Below, one piece after another: positions 32,267-45,059 of a stretch of 64,000 nt of DNA (the first letter of the stretch is position 1; every line of letters starts with the position of its first letter). The stretch covers positions 187,232,067 to 187,296,066 of the forward strand of contig NC_134569.1 in the NCBI RefSeq assembly GCF_050947875.1. The letters are read 5' to 3'. Source of the DNA: Dermacentor variabilis. Taxonomy: Eukaryota; Arthropoda; Arachnida; Ixodida; Ixodidae. The notes under the pieces are model-generated. The model did no database searches and was not told the origin of the DNA. It saw only the letters and a program-made list of their open reading frames with translations. A program made the position numbers and the translations under genes.

Positions 32267-32660
32267 TTGGGCCCAGTTGTCACTAATACCCTGCTGTCGA
32301 AGCATCATGACTCAAATCTTAAGCAAATGCCAATATCTGGTGCGAACGAATGAACCAAACCGTTCAAGACGGGGAATTATAGATCTGAAGCGGGCTGCTG
32401 CCGCCTCGAAGGCGCCATTTTTCAGTCATGTGTGGTTGTGTAGTTTCAGTGCGAGAAGAAAATCACTTGACTTTCTGCCGTTGCTCCGCCGACATCGCCG
32501 CAAGAGATCCGTCTACAGACTATATAGGCTTCGGCACTTTCTGACAAGCGGCAACGAGAGCACAGAAAGAGCTGTCGTTGATAATCAGCAGGCCAAGTGG
32601 AGTCGTGTGTGCCTAGTCTGACCGGGCCTTAAACGCCCGGGATCACACTAAGCCGGCCCG
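32267..32660. repeat. TIR-like ends related to the MITE at 1259
   Basis: GCCTAGTCTGACCGGGCCT (ending 32626) and, after TAA, CCCGGGATCACACTAAGCCG with GCCCGAGGCCGACGCCGAC (from 32638) resemble opposite ends of the MITE family at 1259-1495. GGGCCCAGTTGTCACTA near 32271 may be the partner of the first. The frame 32277-32621 lies in between and has no domain. Boundaries are uncertain. Confidence 0.35.
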
Positions 32661-33776
32661 AGGCCGACGCCGACAAAACAACGACACCGACGATCGGCCG
32701 ACTAGTCGGCTAATCGTTACAAAAAAATACAACCTCGAACCACGAGAATCAAAACAACCGCGAACGAAACAAAACAAGCAAATCAAACAAGCGCGAGCGA
32801 GAGCTGACGCGCGACAGGGCGGGATTAAGAAAAATGGGGGCCCTGGGCTAATCCGCATGCAGGCCCCCTTTCGCTATACTGACCCCCCCCCTTTCGCCTG
32901 CTACGCTACTGCTAATATACCATGCTTCATTTTAATTCCTTGGCATGCAAAACCACATAATTTAATATAATTTCAATTCCACCAAATTAAAAAGAATGAA
33001 GTGCGAACAACGGGATTATTCTTAATGCTATTATTATAAGGAAAACAGCAAAACTTGCTTGAAACGCGAGCTGTTATAAACACCAACACATATGTTCGCT
33101 TTGTGATTAATCTGCATTCTGTTTTCAGCAAAAGCTAAGTTTTAAGGAAAAGTTTAGTGCACTTAAGACGAACAAGAACGTAGAAAAGACAATACAGCTC
33201 AGATGTCGATCCTTCTGAAGCTAGGCTTTGTTTGCATCACTAAGTTTAATCCCGTGAGTAGACGCATGGTTGTGTCCAAAACATTCACTATTAAAATTCA
33301 AGCATCAGACTGCAGTAATCTTTATACACGTTGCTCTAAAAATATGCAATAGATATATAGAGTACTTAAGGCAATACAAACACCATAAAAGTGCACTAGA
33401 ATAAAGATGAAAATTAGCAACTGTAATTACAAAACATTGTTTGAAAATATTTTCGCTAAAGGTAAGACCCCAAGCGAGGACGACACCAAATAAACGTGGA
33501 ACTATCAAAAGCAAAAAAAAATACAGTTCTTTATAAGCACGCTAAATATCACAAGAAGAGCAAACAAGAGACAAACAACGAAGATCTGCATACCTTGAAT
33601 TACACCGCTCAGCGTTTCATTGTCAACGTGGAGGCTGGGAGGCGACACAACGAACTTATTGGAACTATTCATGTATAGCGCACACAGTCCTCATTTAAAA
33701 TGGCATCTATCGCGCCTTCGCTTTGGAGAAATCAGATATAGTCCGTTCGAAGGATAGATCGCGGAGGAGGTCACTT

Positions 33777-36514
33777 TCAATGGACATGATAACAAAGCGA
33801 GTTCACCTTGTGGTCAAGAAGGCTCGAACGAAGGCAATTTCTTATCAGTGACAACTTGGCAAACGATCGTTCGGTCTCACAGTTTGCCACGGGTATGCTT
33901 AAGTACATTCGCAAAGCAATAGAAAGGTTCCGAAACACATCAATAAGCTTTCTTTTGTGCAGCAACTTCATTATTCCCAAGGGACTCGTGTCCACGCACA
34001 CAGAGTTGTGCAGAAAGTTCGCAAACTCGACGATTTCAGTGGAAAACGCTGGCTCCAAATCATTTTTGTAGGTTGTCACCAACTTCTCAGCCTGCTGTGC
34101 CAGAGAGGCCTCGCTCCCAACTTCTGTCAGCAATTTTAAGAATCCGAACCTTTCGCAGAGTTCAGTGTGGATAGCCTTTCGCACTCGCAAAGCAGAGCCT
34201 AGATTGCCAAGTACAACATTGTAGCTGTCTATGATAAGCTTTTTTCTACCTTGTAGCGCACTATCGCTTTTTCCGTCCGAGTGTTTACTCAAAACGATGC
34301 GTTTGCCCTCGTCCTGATAACATTGATTGGTACTTAGCGTGCGTGCTCTCTCTTCGAAGGTATCAAAGAGAGGTCGCAAAGAATTAGCAAAGCCTTCTAG
34401 AGAGCTCAGCAGGTCTACAGAAGTTAAAATGTCTAGCCCTGGTTTCTAAAGTGCTACGCTCGTTTTGTCAAAGCTCTCCAAGATTTCACTCCAGAAAATC
34501 GCATTGAACGCAGTCTCTAGTTTTGTCATTTTATTGAAGAGAGAGTGCGCTTCGTTCCTAGTGTCACCGTTTTCTTCCTCGTTCTTTGATACAGCTTCAA
34601 GGCAACACAAGACTGCATTAAAATTTTCCAGAATGGCATTATGTGATTCAGCGTGTCTTGACCACCTGGTATCAGAGAGACTTTTCAAAACAAGCTGCTG
34701 GCCAGTTCCGCCCATGCTGTCTAAAAGATACCTCCGTCGCTTAGGTGAGGCAGCAAAGAACACATACAGTCTCTGAACTGCAGTGAAAAATTTGACTGCC
34801 TCAAGTCAACTGTCAACGCTACGCGCGCCAACTAAGTTCAGTGAATCACCAGCACACGGGACATAGACTGCCGGTTAGTTCAGGTGTGTGATTTGAGCTT
34901 GCAGTCCTTTGTATTTTCCTGACATATTACTCGCATTAGCATAAGCTTGGCCCCTACAATCATCAATTGAGATGCCATTGGTCGTCAAGAGGGACATCAC
35001 GGTATCGAAAAGATACAAGCCGGTATGTGATTCAATTGGAACAAATCCGAGAAAGCGTTCGTACACTTTCCTATTTAAATAGTATCGTAAAACAGCTGAC
35101 AACTGATCAACGTGAGTAAGGTCTGGAGTCGAAGCAATTAAACAGAAGTATTTTGCGCGTTTCACTTCGTCAACGAGACGTTCTTTGACAGCCTTTGCCA
35201 TATGCTAGATAAATTCATAACAAATGGTTTTTGACAGATACGATGGGTGACCTTTTCCTTTGTTCTCGTAGCGTTCGATGTGCACCTCTAGAAAGGGATC
35301 AAACTGGACAATGGCCTCAAGCACTCCCACATAACCACCATTTCTCGGTGAACCAAAAATCACCCCACTGCCCCTAAACGCTAGGTTGCGCTCAGCTAGA
35401 AGCTTAACTACAACGACTACGCTCTTCAACACCTCTGTCCAGTAAGCGGTCTCAGTGACAAGATACTTAACCAGCTCCTTGTCAATTGTGCTGCTTGAGT
35501 TAGAGCGGGCGAGCCAAGCTGCCACGTAGTTCCGGTGCTCGACGCTATTTTCATGTGCGCAAACCTTTTCTTCTGCTTTTTTTCAATCAAAGAAGCCGCG
35601 CGTGATGAAAGCACTGGGCTTGCTCGAATTCGCAAATAGTTTGCGCATAAAACAGTAAACGGAACCTTTGAACTCCGAGTACATTAACCAGTATCGCTCG
35701 TACGCCTCCCCATTTACAGCTTTTTGCAAGAAAAGATTAGGTGACATATAGCGTTTCTGAGTTTTGTATTGCCTTTCAGAAGACGGGCAATTTTCTGCCT
35801 TATCTTGAAAATACAATGGCCCTTTCTCAAGGCATACACTCCAAAAGCTGTCAGTAATAACGTCGGGCCACTTAGCAGGGTCACTTCGAAGAATCTCGCA
35901 ACGTACCTCTTGCTGCGGGGGTATCTGTACTTCTCGGTTGCCGCAACGAGAAGCCGTCTCATTCGGCCTCTCGAGGCACACTTTGTGGGTGGAAACATGA
36001 TTATTTGACGCCAAACTGACAGGAAACAAGTGAGTCGGTTCTTGGAGTGTTGTTTCCTGACGCTCGTCAGTAGAAGGAAACTCATCGGGGAGGTTTGGCA
36101 CCTGTTCATCAGCAATAGTAGAAATCGGGCGTGGTGGACCGGACACCTGGTGCTCTGTGGCAGGGGTCCGGCCGAGTAGCATAGACGTTGCTGACTCAGG
36201 AACAAAACAGGGCTCGGTTAGCGTCGCTTTCTCAGAAATAAGAATGAGCGAGGTTGGCACGGTTTCCACAGGATCCAGACAACCAAGATGTGTCAAACCT
36301 TGCTTCTTAGCAGGAAACCGTGGTGATGGAGTTGGCATTTCCTCCACAGAAGCACAGTCGGTACTATTGGTACTTTCACATGGACTCTGGGTAGACGATT
36401 ATACTGCTTCGCGGAAGCTGCATTCAGTAGGTGCTTTGTCATCTTTGGTAGCTTCTTTTCACGCTCTTCTCTTTCTAACTTCGCCTTTCGTTTAGGCGCA
36501 CCATTTTGATGCAT
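33777..36514 (-). pseudogene. hAT-family transposase (ZMYM1-like, TTF-type zinc finger)
   Basis: One reading frame from about 36400 to 33777 with in-frame stops at 35583, 35205, 34875 and 34446 and one frameshift near 36400 after the start MHQNGAPKRKAKLEREEREK. Near 35600 the TTF-type finger region reads RKLFANSSKPSAFITRGFFD with a stop where a Trp is usual. The middle has VERDFFxL-like RNase H-fold blocks: ISIDDCRGQAYANASNMSG, SLSDTRWSRHAESHNAI. The C-terminus is the hAT dimerisation region: YLSIPVANCETERSFAKLS, IRNCLRSSLLDHKVNSLC. It would bind element ends and catalyse excision. Decay is mainly by point substitutions. Confidence 0.85.
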
Positions 36515-36815
36515 GTATGGATGCTAATTGTTCACCGGGCACTTCGTTAGTACAACGCGACCGCAGGTGTCCAACGGTGGCTGTCCCGATGACTGGCGCA
36601 CGCTGCCGGGATGGCCCGTGGCTGGCCGAGAGTGGGGCGCCCCCCGGGAGAGAGAGAGAGAGAGTAAATGTTTATTGTAATAGAGGTTGCTTGGTTATGG
36701 TGGGTGGAGCCCCTCCTCCAGGGCCCCACTGGTTACAGCGGCTCACCCGGCCTGGTCAAGGGTCGCCAGTTGGCTTCCCAATTCCACTTCCGCGAGTCAC
36801 GCCTCCCACGACCAG

Positions 36816-39800
36816 TTATGTAGAGTGTTGTCTAGCAGCGGGCGAGGTGACAGCCGCCGGACGTAACGCGCACTGGAATGTTATGTGCTCCAATATCGGT
36901 GTTCCTTCGCACCACGTGCATGTGTTGCGGTATTTGTCTGGATACATTTTGTGTAGCCTGTATAAATGTGGGAAAGTGTTTGCTTGCAGGCGGCGCCAGT
37001 CCCGTTCTTGCCTTCTGTCTAGGTCTGGGTGAGGAAGGGCGTTGGTTCGCCTACTTAGCCGTTGTAATTCGAGGATTTCTCTTCGCGCACCGGGTGTCGA
37101 GGTGTTCGCTCGGGTGGTGTGGCCCGCGGCTCGGCCTGTCATGCCTCGAGCCAAGCGCTCCGCCCGCTCGTTCCCCGCTATCCCTGTGTGGGCCGGGCAC
37201 CAGGTCACGCAATAATCCAGGGTGAGTTCAGTTCCTAGGATGCGGAAGACGCAGCCCGGTAAATCCCCCACAAGGAAGAGGCAGCAGGCTTCCTGCGAGT
37301 CTGTCAGCACGTAGGCCGATTGGCTCTTAGCTTCCGCGGCGCGTATGGCCAGGGCTATGGCCACAGGTTCGGCCGTTGCAACCGATTTCGTGTGTTCGTC
37401 CTTGGCTAGTCACGACTGCTACAAATGTATTGAGGGTGCCTGTATTCTTGTGATATGAACTCACGTCTGCAAAGTAAGTATCCGGATCGCTTCGCCACCT
37501 TAGTAAGGTGGCTGCCCGCGCGCGTCTCCGTGCCGCATGATGGACTGGGTGCATGTGACGGGGGATTGGCGCCACGTGGATCCGCTCTCGGATTTCAGAT
37601 GGCAGTAGTATTGTTTCGTCGCCGCAATATTGTGGTGTCAGTGGATAGTGAAGTCTGTAAAGCCGAGCGGCCCTGAGGTGTCGTGTTTAGTCGTTAGCGC
37701 TGCGCCATTAGGCTGGCCGCTGCATATTTCTCGAAAGTGTTTATCATTCCTAATTCGTTCAGTCGGATCGTGCTTGTGCTTTCAGGCAAGTGCTGCTTTA
37801 CAGGCGATTCTTATAAGCTTATCTGCATGTTCGATGTCGTTAAGAGCGTATGTCAGACGACTAATGACGAAGGCGTTTACTAGTTACATGGTGTCTGCTT
37901 CGATCATGCCTTCTCGGCTGCGTGCAACTCTACTAATAAGCCCAGTTACGCTCCGAACAGTGCGTCTGAGATTGGAGAGCGCTATGCTAACGCTGCCCGT
38001 TTCTTGAATGCACATTCCCAGTACGCGCAGGTGGGATGCGCTCTTGATGGTCTCTCCCTCCAAGGTGAGCTGCAGATCCGGAGCCCTGGTCGCTAGGGTT
38101 TGTCTAGGTCTAATATGAATGTACTCCGATTTCGCTGGAGCGCACCTCATGCCTGCCCGCCTCATCTAGCTTTCATTGGTGTTGATGGCCTGTTGAAGCG
38201 TGTCCTGCCAATTTCCGGAGGACCCTTTGCAGGCCCAGAGAGTAATGTCGTCTGCATATATGGCGCAGCCAAGGTCCCGGTTGTTCTGTAAGTCCAGGGC
38301 CATTCTACGTAAGCAGATGTTAAAAAGAAGTGGTGACAATATGGATCCTTGAGGAGTGCCCATATCTGGTAGGCGATACAGGGCAGAACGTGCTGAACCC
38401 AGTCCTATTTTCGCGGAGCGGCTGCTCAGGAAGTCTTGAACGTACTGAAATACTCTTTCTCCACACCCGACATCTCGTAGTTCGTCTAGTATTGTAGTGT
38501 GTGAGATGTTATAAAATGCCTTATGGACGTCGAGTGCTAGCAGGATTCTGTCCATACAGCGGGAGGAGGATCGAGTACCTCATCTCTTAATAGAAGAAAG
38601 ACGTCCTGTGCACAGATTATCCTGCGGAAACCGAACATGGATTCAGGGAAGAGTGAGTTTCGTTCGATGTGGGCTTCGAGTCGGGTTAGAATTACTCGTT
38701 CAAAGAGCTTGCCCATGCAAGACGTGAGCGATATGGGCCTGAGATGGTTCAGCTCGCGCGGCTTGCCCGGTTTTGGTATAAGCAAGAGCACGATGTCTGC
38801 CTCCTTCCATTCTCGCGGTAGTCTTCCGTCCGGTCGCCCGACCTGTTCATTGAAGAAGTCGACTAAGTGCTGTAGGGATACATCACTAAGGTTGTGCAGC
38901 ATGGCGTTGGTAATTTGGTCGGGTCCAGGAGCCGTGTTCTTCTTGAAGGTTTGTGCCGCTGCGTAGAGCTCTGAGAAGGTGATGGGGGCGTCCAAGCTCC
39001 GGTTATCCTGTCCTTGGTATTCTCTAATAACGCGTGAATACGTCTGGGCTGCACCGGTGTAGGTGCGTTGAGGTGCTCGAGTAGTTCTTGTTCTGAGCCC
39101 TTGTATTCTACTAAGAGCCTTCGCATGACGTTAGACGTATCTGTGCGAGTGCTAGTTGTGTCTAACATGCACCGAAGAATGGCCCAGGTCTTCTTGGTGC
39201 TGCGGGTGCCTCTGAGAGAGTCGCAGAAGCTGCGCCAATTTTGATTATTCAGCTCCTTTGCATAGGCGTTAGCTTCGTTTGCCAGCAGGGCTATTCGGCA
39301 CCTAAGTTTGCGAGTACGCCGCTGCCACTTCCAGCGTTTGGTGAGGCCTCTGTGGGCCTCCCAGAGGTGGGCGAGATGGCTGTCTACTGCTGGTTCTTTC
39401 GTTGTGGTCTTGATCTCTCTGGTGGCGGCAGCATGGGCCTCCTTGAGGAAAGTTTTCCAACCTGCGGCCGTGGCTGGAAATGGGAAAGCAGCCTGCTGTT
39501 GTTCTCTATACCTTTTCCAATCAGTGAGCCTGGCCACCCGTAGGGGCTGTCGAACTTTAGCTGTGTTAACATTGACACACAATAGATAGTGATCACTACC
39601 TAGCGTTTCCTCTAGGTTACACCAGGTGACCCCCGTCTCATTGTTGAGAAACGTAAGGTCCGGCGTGGTGTCCCGGGCAACGCTGTTTCCTATCCTTGTA
39701 GGAGTGCCTGGCTGCGTAATCAGTACAAGTTCGTGGGACTGAGTTTCTCGTAGTAGATTGAAGCCCTTGGCGGTGTCGCATTGATAACCCCATGTGGAGT

Positions 39801-40190
39801 GCCAAGCGTTAAAGTCTCCGAGAAAGATTAGTCGGTCATTCGTCTTTCGACGTGACTTAAAATTAGTAAAAAATCGGCCCTCTTATCCCTAGGGGGGCTG
39901 TATACGTTGGTTATCAGGCACTTGGGACGACGCTTCCTAACTGCACAAATGGTGAGCATTTGGTTTGGATTTCTACGCAAGGTGCTATGGCGACAGTGAT
40001 TGTCAGGTCCTTGCGGGCCAATGCTGCCACTTCAGGGTAGTTCGAATGGCTGAAAAACGGTAGCCCCCAATAGGTATCCGCATTTTCTCCACTTCCTGAA
40101 GACAAATAATGTCAGGTGGGACGATCGCCGCCTTGATATATTGTGTAAGTGCAGCATGTTTGTTATGTAGTGATCGGCAGTTCCACTGCC
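36816..40190 (-). pseudogene. I-type LINE 2, ORF2 (endonuclease, RT, RNase H)
   Basis: From the 5' side: endonuclease VIWQWNCRSLHNKH and DIICLQEVEKM (about 40190-40070), then decayed endonuclease; a linker KKTWAILRCMLD near 39180; RT NTAPGPDQITNAMLHNL and LLIPKPGKPRELNHLRPISL (about 38940-38740); GTPQGSILSPLLFNI and the catalytic box AIYADDITLWA (about 38260); RNase H with YVLTDSQEAC and WCPAHTGIAGNERAERLAR (about 37300-37170); and a C-terminal knuckle CTWCEGTPILEHITFQC near 36900. The RT catalytic box is intact, but at least four frameshifts or stops (near 38550, 38166, 37700 and 37370) break the frame. Confidence 0.85.
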
Positions 40191-40329
40191 AAATTACGAG
40201 ATTCTCTTGGTGTGTAGGTGTGTAGTTAGCCAGAGTATGGGCTCTCGAAATGTTCTGTCTGTGGTTACGGTGACCTTTGGATCTCGGTTCTTCGGGCTAA
40301 GGTTGCTACGACGTTTTCACGTTTTTTTT

Positions 40330-41990
40330 TTATACTCCTTTGAGCGAGTCGTCGACGTACCGCTTAAGATTGTGAAGCTCTGCAAAAAATAATTGCATTT
40401 GTGCGCACATATTGTCTAGTTCTCCTTCCAGATGAGTGATGGGTGTAGGCATCTGTGCTGTAGGCTTCGTTTTTGATAGTGGTGTGGTCTGCGTTGGGTT
40501 CGTCTGTGTGTTGGACAGTCTTGCGGGTGCGTTTGTTTTATGGGTTCCTCCGTGCGTCATCATGCTTGCCATTTGTCGTTTAACTGTTTCGAGTTCATTT
40601 TTCATGCTGTCCAAGCTTGCCTTAAGTTGTCTGTTTTCGGCAACTATTTTCTTGTATTCCTCGCTTTGTGTGATAGGTGTGGTTGTTGAGGACGCGACCG
40701 CTGCACAGCTTACCTGTGGATTTGTCAGAATGGAGGCCGCTTTCGGTGCTTCTCTGGATGATCGTTGCGTCTGCCTTGCTTCTCCTCCCTGGACGCGCTC
40801 TCCTGCTCGAGAGCGGGATCTGTTCGGGTGAGGTGACGCTGATCTGGACCGAGCGTTCAGTCGGTGTGGAGATGGCGATCTCGTCCTTCCCTGTCGGTCG
40901 CGTTGGTCACTCCTATGGCCGTTTGTGTAGTCCGATTCCTCATCCTCTGAGGCGAACCAGCGAGGTTTTTTCTGCCCTTCATTGCGCTTTTCAGTGCTCT
41001 TTCTGACTTGAGGTATTTTCGGTTGCTTGAGGCGTCGTTGGCAGCTGCGGTCCCCGGTGACGTGGGATCCCTCACACGAGGCACACTTTGTCTCACACGG
41101 GTGTCCCTCCACTGGGTTTCTGAGTACACAAGTTCGGCACACTCGCAGGTCGGGCTATGGACAGACGTCTGTCCGATGCACTTTTCCATGGCATGTTTTG
41201 CCCACCTGAACAGTAGCTCGGTAAGGATGACACAGGAGTTCGCCTCCGTTGTAGTAACCACCCGAGGTAGTGACGGGCCGGAGAAAGTAAGGGCGGCACT
41301 CTTTGTTTCTCCGATCATTCTTGCTTGGACAAGTTCGACGCCTTGAGTCCGTATACGTATGTTTGCTATGATGGTCTCCGGTGGTGTTCGGGGTGGCAGT
41401 CCGTGTATAACTCCTCGGATAGCTTCCTCTCCGGTGGCAGCGTATACGTTAACGCCATGCGAACGTCCGTTGATAGTTAGGGAGTGGACTCGGCGTGCCT
41501 GCTCCGCGACCTCCTGACTCGATGTCGAAAGTATGGCGATATTGGAGCCGGGCTTTATACGGAGCGAAAATTGCTCACCTCTTATTTGGTAGTCGCAGGC
41601 CATGACGATCGCTTCGGCGAGGGCCGGCGTGCTGATAATCTTCAAAGGCAGTCCCTGGTGTGGTCGGATAACTATCTTGAAGTCATCTTCAGGAAGAGGA
41701 GGAAGTTGGGGTATGCCTCTTCGTCGCTTCCTTAGTTTCGCTGAGTTACTGCTGCCCGTTGAGTCCGTTTCTCGCTTGCGCTCTCGAGCCTGTTGCTTCT
41801 TTTGCCGTAGTGTCAGGACTGTCTGCCAGTCGTCGTCCGTGCGCTGGCGTCCCCCGGCGTTGTGGCGAACGGAGCCTGTTATTCCGTCTTCTGTTCTGTC
41901 TAAATTAGTTAGATCCATGTTCTCTGCTGGTGTGGTCTCACCTTGCATTGTCGTCGTCGTCTGAAGTTCGCTAAGCGTTCCCGTAGCCAT
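40330..41990 (-). pseudogene. I-type LINE 2, ORF1 (gag-like)
   Basis: Starts MATGTLSELQTTTTMQ at 41990, with DDFKIVIRPHQGLPLK shared with LINE 1. It shows RRM-like or PRE_C2HC-like central blocks (EAIRGVIHGLPPRTPPETI) and zinc knuckles: CRTC and CASCEGSHVTGDRSC. An arginine/serine-rich region (RSRSASPHPNRSRSRAGERV) and a coiled-coil-like segment (ENRQLKASLDSMKNELETVK) come next. A frameshift near 41250 separates the two halves; the knuckles are read in the second frame. Binds RNA in the LINE RNP by analogy. Confidence 0.85.
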
Positions 41991-42289
41991 ATCCAGGCAG
42001 AACGGTTGCTGCCGTTCGCGTTCCTCACGCGTCGGAGCAGCACCGGCTGCTGCGCCGAGCTGGCGTCGGGGTTATTGACGCTGCCCCGTAGTCCGGGTTT
42101 GTAGGATCGCTGGGCTTAACGAGCTTCACCAAGGGCCACGTGGGTAACACACCCGTGTTCCTTGTATCCTCACGAGTCGACTGGTATCTCGGTACCGTGG
42201 GTGGAAGCACTAGTCAACCAAAAACACATCTAGACGCAGAGCGCCATGCAAGCAGTACTGCGCTGCTCGGCGCCCCCTTGCGGCTCTCG

Positions 42290-43441
42290 CGCCCCGGGAG
42301 CTCCTCAGCAGGCGGGCTTATGTAAGCTTAACCGGCGGCTCTGGGCTGAATCGTAGCCCACGATCAACTTTCTTTTATAGAAGCGTGCCACGTGTTTCTG
42401 TTACTAGCGCCGAAGCAGGCGTTCACATACGCACAGAGTTGCTTGTACAAATTCCCTCCTTCTCCGTACAAACTCACTCCTTCTCCCTTTCCGGTCTCGT
42501 CTTCCTATTGGCTAGGAGCAATCGTCTGTACTGGAAGGTTCCCGATTTTTTTTTCGCTCCGTCGACGCCGAGTGCGATAACAAATGGGAGAGGGCGACTC
42601 CTAGCGCGGGCGAAGTTACGCGCCCTCCGTAGCGCCTGAGTCATTTTTCTGCCTCTTTCTGCAAAGTTCGGCGGCCAGTCTGACCTACTTTTTCCGTCGA
42701 GCGCGCGAGGGTGCGCAGCTACTAGGCAGAAATGGGCCCTGGAGACAGGTCTTTGTGTCCAGCTCTCCAACTTTCGCCTTCACTATTCCACAACCTTAGC
42801 CCAAACAGGGAACATTCCATGTCACACGGAATGCGGATAAAAGCACGTGTGACGTCTTCTTTCCTTTCCTGCCTAAACTCTGCGATCAGACTCAGTATCA
42901 TCTGCTATCGGACTCATCCTCCCCCACCCAAATTACCATCACGGTAAAAAAAAGTACAATAGGAGGAACTGTTGGGTACTGCAGAACACCTTTTCTACGA
43001 GAAGGACGGCGGCGAAATTATTTGAGAGGTGGAGGGTGGCGTGGTGGTGACGAGGGGCAAGGGAGATTGAGGTCCTCATCCCACATTACATGTTTTAAGT
43101 GTTTCCCCCTTGCCCCTCCTCTCCAGACAGCGCTGCAGAGACGGACTGACAGGAAACTACGAAAACCCTTCCAAGCAAACGCACCTCACTTCGTAAGAAA
43201 GAGGGCCCCGCCGGGATGGCGGGGGATTCCTGTTTTTGCAGGTCGACAAGCTCTCCCCAAGTGATCAGGCTAAACGCATGCTGTTACATTAGGCGGGGGC
43301 CCCGTTTGCTTGTTCTGGTTTTCTCGCTTCATAAATGTCGCTCGAAGTTGCCTTGCCCATGGTTCCATATACTACGCAGGATAGAATAAATGGGCCCCTG
43401 GGCTGCAGCCCCCTTAGTCCCCTCCCCTTAATCCAGCGCTG
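42290..43441. other. No gene; probably 5' non-coding arm of the hAT element
   Basis: Lies between LINE 2 and the proposed right hAT end. It contains GGGCCCCTGGGCTGCAGCCC and CCCCTTAATCCAGCGCTG at its right limit. The open frames (42385-42639 plus, 42474-42770 minus) are opposite-strand shadows of each other and carry no domain. Confidence 0.4.
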
Positions 43442-45059
43442 ACGCGAGCAGACGATAGTACGAAACGAGCGGTCTGGCTGACACCTGATACGAGTACGCA
43501 TCGAGCGTTCGGACGGGTCCGCATGAAAACAGTTTGCCACGCGCATGTCACTAAAGGTGCCGCTCTCATTAGTCTCCACAGTTCGCGGCTCGCGTCTTTC
43601 ATATCCCGCTCCGCCGTTCGCTCTCTTATCGTTCACTGTTGTACTCGTTCACTCGGTGACGCCAACACTCGCCATAGGAACAGGCGCCTAAGAGCCAGGG
43701 GCGGATTCAGGTGCCTACTTTTGGGGGGTCGGGGGTTGAGCAGCCAACCACGCGTCTGCAATCAAACTGTGAAGATTTGTTTTCAGTTCCACCCCTTAGT
43801 GCCTTTTTCATCCGCACCTTGCAGACAACCATAGGACCAGTTTGAAAACAATTTACTGACACTGTCAGGCATGGTGAAACCTTGTAACGGCACAAAAACC
43901 TAAAAACTGACGGATACAGAAAAGGGAGGTACAAATCGCCCTTAACCTCTCCACTACCGCAAAAAAGAAATGTACACCAGAAAACATGACATTTTTAACA
44001 TTTAATTTGAAACGGTTTCAGAAGTTCAGGAAAAAATTGTGAGAAAATTTTCATTTCCAAACAATAAAAATGAGTGTCCACAAAGGTGGACATTAGTAGG
44101 GAGCATGGTAAAAATAAAAGAAACAGTTTTGCCCTAACAGGTAAAAGAAAACTTTCCGTTACGTGCACCAAACTGTTGACCTTGGTTTTTAATCTTTGTT
44201 GCCGCATCTCATTGCATTTGTAATTTTACAAAATTCTGAGAAGTTGTCAAAACTATTTTCTCGTGTTGCCGCCAGGCAGGTAGGCTGGTTTGGTCTTTGT
44301 AGCTGCTGGTCTACTCTCCTGTCTTTATTCCCTGGTACCATTTCGATTCTGTTTAAAACTGGTTAATGTTTTGGCTACATCATGCTTGAAAGACAGTAGA
44401 GACCACACCTCTTTTTGATGTAGGTGCAAAGCTGTTGCGTCGCGACAGTATATGACCCACGCATTTCAGACAACAATGTCAAATAAAAGTCTGAGCATCT
44501 TAATGGCCCATTTCCTACACCTGAACTTCGTTCTAGCATATGAAATGTATGCTCGATTAGGTACATCCCCTCATCAAATGGCTGCATTACGATGCACTTC
44601 TTAGGTGCGCTAGTAATCTTTTTTTCTTCCATCCTTCGACGAGCACTTGCTTGAAGACATAGGGTGTATTCCGACAGCACTTGAAAAGGAATTTACGTCA
44701 TTGTTATCTTTCCGTTTGACCAGACACACATTTCTGTTCTCAGACACAAGGAAGGTCGATTGTCCACGGTTTACATTGATGTTCATCGGCATGCTTTACA
44801 GCAGCGTCCCCAGCGCTGTTTCGATTTACTCTTCTAGGCATGAACGTTTTCTCTTGAAGTAAGCAATCAAAAACCTTCAATCTGGTAAGATAGCGATTCA
44901 TGAACATATGTGACTGCAGCGCAGTTGTACAAGCCATATTAACACTGCTCCGCCTAAGCCACAGACTTTGATGTTGTCAGCGAGGACTGTACTTTTTCCA
45001 TTGTATATAGACAAATCAAGCACTATGTAAAACTCTTCATTCGGTCAGTTGGTTCATGA
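43442..45059. other. Mostly unassigned; hAT-like end and an ORF remnant
   Basis: CAGGGGCGGATTCAGGTGCC at 43697 resembles a hAT-type terminal repeat, unpaired. On the minus strand, 44710-44375 reads as a protein-like remnant (RRRMEEKKITSAPKKCIVMQ, MYLIEHTFHMLERSSGVGNG, CSDFYLTLLSEMRGSYTVAT) closed by TAG at 44375, with further protein-like pieces up to 44937 in other frames. I do not recognise the family; it could be a decayed transposase or gene. Confidence 0.3.

Larger units (their letters stand above)
36651..42289 (-). mobile_element. I-type LINE 2
   Basis: A nearly full-length non-LTR element on the minus strand: 5' UTR above 41990, ORF1, ORF2, a 3' end with AATAAAC and a (TC)n tail adjoining 36651-36664. 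CGCCCCCCGGGAG at 36638-36650 and CGCCCCGGGAG at 42290-42300 may be the target duplication, differing by two C. Relative of LINE 1 at 12923-17919 but clearly a different subfamily. Confidence 0.8.
32815..43441 (-). mobile_element. ZMYM1-like hAT transposon with nested LINE (inferred extent)
   Basis: The left end CAGGGCGGGATTAAG (32815) and the reverse complement of the right end, CAGCGCTGGATTAAG (to 43441), agree at 13 of 15 positions. The bases outside are ACGCGCGA (32807-32814) and ACGCGAGC (43442-43449), matching at 6 of 8, as expected for a decayed 8-bp hAT duplication. A hAT transposase pseudogene lies at 33777-36514. Subtracting LINE 2 (36651-42289) leaves about 5.0 kb, a normal size. 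The pairing of ends across the LINE is an inference. Confidence 0.45.

Noticed and set aside
42385..42770. Overlapping open frames on both strands
   Set aside because: Mutually antisense, no domains, inside the presumed non-coding arm of the hAT element.
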